Shown: piece by piece, positions 60,181-64,000 of the stretch
Layout: each line of letters starts with the position of its first letter
Position numbering within the stretch: the first letter of the stretch is position 1
Assembly (NCBI RefSeq): GCF_024213195.1
Contig: NZ_JANAVF010000002.1
Location: 1-64,000 of the forward strand
DNA: 64,000 nt
Origin: Streptomyces sp. TBY4
GTDB lineage: Bacteria; Actinomycetota; Actinomycetes; Streptomycetales; Streptomycetaceae
Reading direction: 5' to 3'
Program-made: the position numbers and the translations under genes
Notes under the pieces: model-generated
The model's database searches: none
Told to the model about the DNA's origin: nothing
Seen by the model: only the letters and a program-made list of their open reading frames with translations

Positions 60181-60602
60181 TTTCGTGCCACCTGAATTCT
60201 CTGGTCGTGGACTTCCGTCCACGACAAGATATTCATCAGCGGGCCGGAGCGGCGCGTGGACGGAACAATCCAGGGGTGGGAAAGAAATGAACGCCATGAA
60301 GTCATTGATCGTCGTTTCCACCGGCGACGACTGGGGCTGGAGCTGACAGCTCGGAATTCCCCGGCATGACGTGACCCCACGTCGCCACGGAGTGGACTTT
60401 CCCCAGCCGGGGAAGGTGTTCCGCGCCACGCACCGTTCGCTCGCAGCCTTCGTACCGGCTCAGCTGCTTTCTCGGCGGCCTTCTCCGTAACTTTCTCCGC
60501 GATTTTCTCTGCGGCCCCTCCATGCCCTCTTCTCGCATGGGTCATTCCCGGGCCGATTCTCGCGACATTCACTTCCTCATCGAATTCAGAGGTGGCTTCA
60601 CC
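60181..60602 (+). promoter_or_regulatory. Long structured upstream region of the CHAP hydrolase gene
   Basis: No gene is supported. Several stem-loops occur: GTCGTGGAC-TTCC-GTCCACGAC at 60204-60225 (perfect 9-bp arms), CGTCG...CGACG near 60310-60330 and GAGCT-GAC-AGCTC near 60335. Actinobacterial wall-hydrolase genes often carry leader riboswitches (c-di-AMP type), but I could not match that consensus here. It holds the promoter and possibly an unidentified structured leader. Confidence 0.4.
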
Positions 60603-62000
60603 ATGTCTTCTTCCTCTTCTTCCTCTTCTTCCTCTCCTTCGGCGGCTTCGGCGTCCTGGTTCTCCCGCACCTTCCGCGGCAAGCGCAGGCTCACCGGTAT
60701 GGCCCTGGCCGCCGCCGTCGCCGCGCCCCTCCTGACGGTGTCGGGGGCCACGTCGGCGTCCGCCACCGCACCCACGGTCGCCTCGATCGCCCTGAGTCAG
60801 GTGGGCAACAACTGCTCGCCGTACTACGGCTGCAACCATCCGACCGCCTGGTGCTCCGACTTCGCCCGCTGGGTGTGGGGCCGGGCGGGTGCCGAGGGCA
60901 CCGGCACGCTCAATGCCGGCGCCATCAGCTTCAACACGTACGGCAGCCAGAACGGCACCTTCCACTCGACCCCCGAGGTCGGTGACGCCGTCCTGTACGA
61001 CACGGACGGCAGCCTCAGTGACGACGAGGCCAACCACGTCAACCTGGTCGTCGCGGTCTCCGCCGACGGCCGCAGGATCAAGACGGTGGGCGGCAACGAG
61101 AGCGGCGGCGTCCGCCACCACGACTGGTTCGACTGGCGTACCAACAGCAGCCCGGTCGGATCCAGCGCCGGCAAGGTGCTCAGGTTCATCGGCCCGAAGG
61201 GCATCGCCAACAGCCCCGCTCCCGTTGAGGAAGCGGCTCCGGTGTCGGCGGTCGGGGACCTGACCGGTGACGGGAAGCCCGATCTGCTGGCCCGCTCCGC
61301 GACGGGCGCCCAGACCCTGTGGATCTATCCGGGCCTGGGCAACGGCCACTTCGGCGCCCGCGTCGACAACGGCGGCTGGTCGTCGATGGAACGCGTCAGT
61401 GGAGCCGGTGACGTCACCGGCGACGGCAAGGCCGACGTCCTGGCGGTGGAGAAGTCGACCGGCAAGCTGTGGGTCTACCCCGGCCAGTCCAACGGCCACC
61501 TCGGCGCCCGCATCGACAACGGCGGCGGCTGGGGCGACATCCGCATCGCGGGCAGCCGTGACCTGACCGGCGACGGCCGGGGCGACCTGCTGGCCGTCGA
61601 GGAGGAGACCGGAAAGCTCTGGGTCTACCCGGGCCAGACCAACGGCCACTTCGGCGCCCGCGTCCAAGCCGGGGCGAACTGGGACTCGATGAGCTCGGTC
61701 GGCGGGGCCGGCGACCTGAACGGTGACGGCAAGGGCGACGTCGTCGCCGTGGAGGAAGCCAGCGGCAAGCTCTTCGTCTACCCGGGCCTGGGCAACGGCC
61801 AGCTCGGCGCGCGCGTCGAGGCCGGTACGGGCTGGGGTGCGATGTCCAGCGTGAGCGGCGCCGGCGATTACACGGGTGACGGCAAGGCGGACATCGTGGC
61901 CCGCGAGAGCAACGGCCATCTGTGGATCTACCCGGGCCTGGGCAACGGCCAGTTCGGCGCCCGCGTCGACAACGGCGGCGGCTGGAACTTCACCGGCTGA
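60603..62000 (+). CDS. Secreted CHAP-domain peptidoglycan hydrolase with FG-GAP/VCBS repeats, 465 aa
   Basis: Starts with a Ser10 run, a basic region and a signal segment (GMALAAAVAAPLLTVSGATSASA). The catalytic CHAP-like domain (about 55-200) has Cys in TAWCSDFARWVW and His in ANHVNLVVAV. The C-terminal 240 residues are five FG-GAP/VCBS repeats (DLTGDGKPDLLAR...LWIYPGLGNGHFGAR), calcium-binding propeller units that often bind glycans. The repeats are nearly identical to those of the next gene. The start is set by GAGGTGG. Confidence 0.85.
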   Translation: MSSSSSSSSSSPSAASASWFSRTFRGKRRLTGMALAAAVAAPLLTVSGATSASATAPTVASIALSQVGNNCSPYYGCNHPTAWCSDFARWVWGRAGAEGTGTLNAGAISFNTYGSQNGTFHSTPEVGDAVLYDTDGSLSDDEANHVNLVVAVSADGRRIKTVGGNESGGVRHHDWFDWRTNSSPVGSSAGKVLRFIGPKGIANSPAPVEEAAPVSAVGDLTGDGKPDLLARSATGAQTLWIYPGLGNGHFGARVDNGGWSSMERVSGAGDVTGDGKADVLAVEKSTGKLWVYPGQSNGHLGARIDNGGGWGDIRIAGSRDLTGDGRGDLLAVEEETGKLWVYPGQTNGHFGARVQAGANWDSMSSVGGAGDLNGDGKGDVVAVEEASGKLFVYPGLGNGQLGARVEAGTGWGAMSSVSGAGDYTGDGKADIVARESNGHLWIYPGLGNGQFGARVDNGGGWNFTG

Positions 62001-62005
62001 CCCCT

Positions 62006-62037
62006 GCGGGGGCCCGGCTTCACCCCCGGGCCCCCGC
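62006..62037 (+). terminator. Hairpin after the CHAP hydrolase gene
   Basis: Perfect 12-bp stem GCGGGGGCCCGG and complement, eight-base loop, followed by a C/T-rich tract. Confidence 0.7.
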
Positions 62038-62101
62038 CCCCCTCTCTCTCTTCTCGAACCTCTCCTCGCACTCCTCCCTGCCCGAAAGCGGTCAGTCACC
62101 C

Positions 62102-63409
62102 ATGTCCAAGCGTCTGCTCCAGTCCACCGTCACCGCGGCCCTCGCCCTCGCCGCCGCGGTCATCACCCTCCCGCCGGCCGCCCAGGCGGCCGAGCGCCCC
62201 GACTTCCAACTGCCCGCCTCCTGCGGGGAAACCTGGTCGGCCACCACGTACCCCAACCACAACCCCCAGTACTCGGTCGACCTGAACCACTACCCGGGTG
62301 ACGACACGGGCCGCCCCGTGGTCGCCAGTGCCGGCGGAACGGTGTCGGTCGCGGGCAACAGCGAAGGCTGGGCCGGCATCCACGTACGGATCGATCACGG
62401 CGGTGGCTGGACCACGCACTACGCGCACCTGTCCCGTACGGAGATATCCGCCGGTGCCACCGTCCAGGCCGGCCAGCTCATCGGCCGCGTCGGGAACACG
62501 GGCAACTCCACCGGCGCACACCTGCACTTCGAACAGACACTGAACGGTGTGGGCCGGCCCCCCGTCTTCGACGGTGTGACGTACACGGGTGGCAGCCGTA
62601 CGTTCACCAGCGCCAACTGCGGTTCCCCCGAGACGCCTTCGCCGGCTCCGGTGTCGGCGGTCGGGGACCTGACCGGTGACGGGAAGCCCGATGTACTGGC
62701 CCGTGCCGGGACGGGCGACAAGACCCTGTGGATCTATCCGGGTCTGGGCAACGGCCACCTCGGGGCGCGGATCAACAACGGCGGCTGGGGGAGCATCGAC
62801 CAGGTCGCGGGCATCGGCGACGTCACGGGCGACGGCAAGGCCGACGTCCTGGCGGTGGAGAAGTCGACCGGCAAGCTGTGGGTCTACCCCGGCCAGTCCA
62901 ACGGCCACCTCGGGGCCCGCGTCGACAACGGCGGCGGCTGGAACACCATGCGCATCGCCGGCGCCCGCGATCTGAACGGCGACGGCCGGGGCGACCTGCT
63001 GGCCACCGAAGAGGCGACCGGCACGCTCTACCTCTACCCCGGTCAGGCCAACGGGCACTTCGGCACCCGCACCGCCATCGGTTCCAACTGGGACGCGATG
63101 AGCACCGTGTCCGGCACGGGGGACCTGAACGGTGACGGGAAGGGCGACGTCGTCGCCGTGGAGGAGGCCAGCGGCAAGCTCTTCTTCTACCCGGGCCTGG
63201 GCAACGGCCAGCTCGGCGCGCGCGTCGAGGCCGGTTCGGGCTGGGGCGTGATGTCGAGCGTGAGCGGCGCCGGTGACTACACCGGTGACGGGAAGGCCGA
63301 CATCGTGGCCCGCGAGAACGACGGGCACCTGTGGATCTACCCGGGCCTGGGCAACGGCCAGTTCGGCGCCCGCGTCGACAACGGCAGCGGCTGGAACTTC
63401 GACAACTGA
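62102..63409 (+). CDS. Secreted M23 peptidase with FG-GAP/VCBS repeats, 435 aa
   Basis: The signal peptide is AALALAAAVITLPPAAQA. The M23/LytM-type domain (about 30-180) shows SVDLNHYPGDD, the zinc-site YAHLSRT region and HLHFEQ (HxH). It is a metallo-endopeptidase that cuts peptidoglycan cross-links. Five FG-GAP/VCBS repeats follow, matching those in the upstream gene at both protein and DNA level. The ribosome site is weak. Confidence 0.88.
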   Translation: MSKRLLQSTVTAALALAAAVITLPPAAQAAERPDFQLPASCGETWSATTYPNHNPQYSVDLNHYPGDDTGRPVVASAGGTVSVAGNSEGWAGIHVRIDHGGGWTTHYAHLSRTEISAGATVQAGQLIGRVGNTGNSTGAHLHFEQTLNGVGRPPVFDGVTYTGGSRTFTSANCGSPETPSPAPVSAVGDLTGDGKPDVLARAGTGDKTLWIYPGLGNGHLGARINNGGWGSIDQVAGIGDVTGDGKADVLAVEKSTGKLWVYPGQSNGHLGARVDNGGGWNTMRIAGARDLNGDGRGDLLATEEATGTLYLYPGQANGHFGTRTAIGSNWDAMSTVSGTGDLNGDGKGDVVAVEEASGKLFFYPGLGNGQLGARVEAGSGWGVMSSVSGAGDYTGDGKADIVARENDGHLWIYPGLGNGQFGARVDNGSGWNFDN

Positions 63410-63419
63410 GCACGTCACC

Positions 63420-63444
63420 GGGGCCCGGCCGCACGCCGGGCCCC
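63420..63444 (+). terminator. Hairpin after the M23 gene
   Basis: Perfect 10-bp stem GGGGCCCGGC and complement, five-base loop. Further CCGGTCCCTTCCG repeats follow to about 63500. Confidence 0.7.
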
Positions 63445-63541
63445 GGCCGGCCGGTCCCTTCCGGACCGGCCCCTTGCGAACCGGTCCCTTCCGTGACCGG
63501 CGCCGGGCCCCCACGGCTCACCCGTACGGCCCCGTGACGCC

Positions 63542-63582
63542 GCCCATCGAGCGTGCCCAACGGCCCATCGGGCGTGCCCAAC
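63542..63582 (+). repeat. 21-bp direct repeat upstream of the Rpf gene
   Basis: GCCCATCG[AG]GCGTGCCCAAC at 63542-63561 and 63563-63582, one mismatch, just before the ribosome site. Role unknown. Confidence 0.7.
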
Positions 63583-63602
63583 CGTCCTAGGAGAACAGCA
63601 CG

Positions 63603-64000
63603 ATGACAGCACGACAGCTCCGCCCTCGATCTGCCGCCGCCCTCACGGCCGCGGCCCTGGCCCTCCTCACCACCGCGACCGCCCTCACCGGCGCGATCAA
63701 CGCGCCCACCGCCTCCGCCGCTTCCGTCGCCACGTGGGACAAGATGGCCGACTGCGAGGCGAGCGGAGACTGGAGCTACTACCGGGAAGGGCATGCCTAC
63801 ACCGGAGGCCTCCAGTTCGACGACGCCACCTGGCGGGCCTACGGCGGCGCCCAGTACGCGCCCCGTGCCTATCAGGCGACGAAGATGCAGCAGATACTCA
63901 TCGCGGAGAAGGTGCTCGACGGCCCGCAGGGCGAGGGGGCCTGGCCCAACTGCTCCAAGCTGTACCACCCCGCCGCCGACCCGGCGGATCCCTACCCCGA
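63603..64000 (+). CDS. Resuscitation-promoting-factor-type transglycosylase, 5' part only
   Basis: The first 132 residues of a secreted Rpf-family muralytic enzyme. The signal peptide runs to about residue 40 (PTASA). The Rpf domain starts TWDKMADCEASGDWSYY with the catalytic Glu in DCEASGDW, and continues GGLQFDDATWRAYGG and the paired Cys in NCSKLY. AGGAGA precedes the ATG. The frame runs off the window. With the CHAP and M23 genes it forms a three-gene wall-hydrolase cluster. Confidence 0.9.
   Translation, partial: MTARQLRPRSAAALTAAALALLTTATALTGAINAPTASAASVATWDKMADCEASGDWSYYREGHAYTGGLQFDDATWRAYGGAQYAPRAYQATKMQQILIAEKVLDGPQGEGAWPNCSKLYHPAADPADPYP

Noticed and set aside
60250..60450. Possible c-di-AMP (ydaO-type) riboswitch before the CHAP gene
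   Set aside because: Only a GACAGCT-like fragment was found; the GGGGTGAATC core and the remaining conserved blocks are missing.

Overview
The window reads as chromosome from a Streptomyces-type actinomycete. Evidence: very high GC with strong third-position bias, many GTG/TTG starts, ATGA/GTGA overlaps inside operons, and typical actinobacterial families (a Pls-type polymer synthetase, MatAB-like EPS synthase, class F sortase, Rpf, DUF1876, DUF6153, DUF2254). No tRNA, rRNA, CRISPR array, prophage or insertion sequence was seen. Most apparent long frames opposite real genes are high-GC shadows.

Layout. 0.2-6.1 kb: a DUF1876 gene, then a 1321-residue Pls/PosA-type polyamino-acid synthetase (adenylation, carrier, then membrane/hexapeptide modules), followed by an M1 metallopeptidase like those that degrade epsilon-poly-lysine. 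6.1-9.2 kb: a CorA-tail-like mini membrane protein, two overlapping lipoprotein genes, a DUF1269 protein and a small membrane protein. 9.2-29.5 kb: a 20-kb oxalate island. It holds an aldehyde dehydrogenase, an oxalate:formate antiporter, two formyl-CoA:oxalate CoA-transferases, a beta-carbonic anhydrase, a four-subunit NAD-linked formate dehydrogenase, FdhD, oxalyl-CoA decarboxylase, an AAE3-like oxalyl-CoA synthetase candidate, a PanE-like oxalyl-CoA/glyoxylate reductase candidate, two GntR regulators, a LysR regulator and a PAS protein. 29.6-32.3 kb: a cobalamin riboswitch and metE. 32.4-36.6 kb: two xanthine/urate-type permeases with an HTH regulator between them. 36.6-41.4 kb: DUF2254, a His-rich DUF6153 protein with a His-rich membrane protein, a 2OG-Fe(II) oxygenase and a GH16-like lipoprotein. 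41.7-45.8 kb: matA/matB-like EPS genes with an acyltransferase. 45.8-51.6 kb: a hydrolase, a delta-60-repeat secreted protein, a surface protein divergent from a class F sortase, and a frameshifted lipoprotein gene. 51.6-58.6 kb: FKBP isomerase, an adenylation/carrier/acyltransferase fusion and an Fe(III) ABC transporter, the last two with iron-box-like sites. 58.7-64 kb: a small unknown gene, a TrmB/LuxR-type regulator, then three secreted cell-wall hydrolases (CHAP, M23, Rpf); the last is cut by the window edge.

How the island may work (inference from families and layout). Oxalate enters by the antiporter in exchange for formate. It is activated either by Frc using formyl-CoA or, possibly as a priming step, by the AAE3-like ligase. 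Oxalyl-CoA is decarboxylated by Oxc to formyl-CoA and CO2, and formate is oxidised to CO2 and NADH by the Fds complex, with FdhD supplying sulfur to its cofactor. Carbonic anhydrase would hydrate the CO2. The PanE-like and aldehyde dehydrogenase enzymes could divert oxalyl-CoA to glyoxylate for assimilation. Three separate palindrome families in the divergent intergenic regions (CTGTATG, GATA-N9-TATC, TTGTC[GT]ACA) suggest that each regulator controls its own part of the island.
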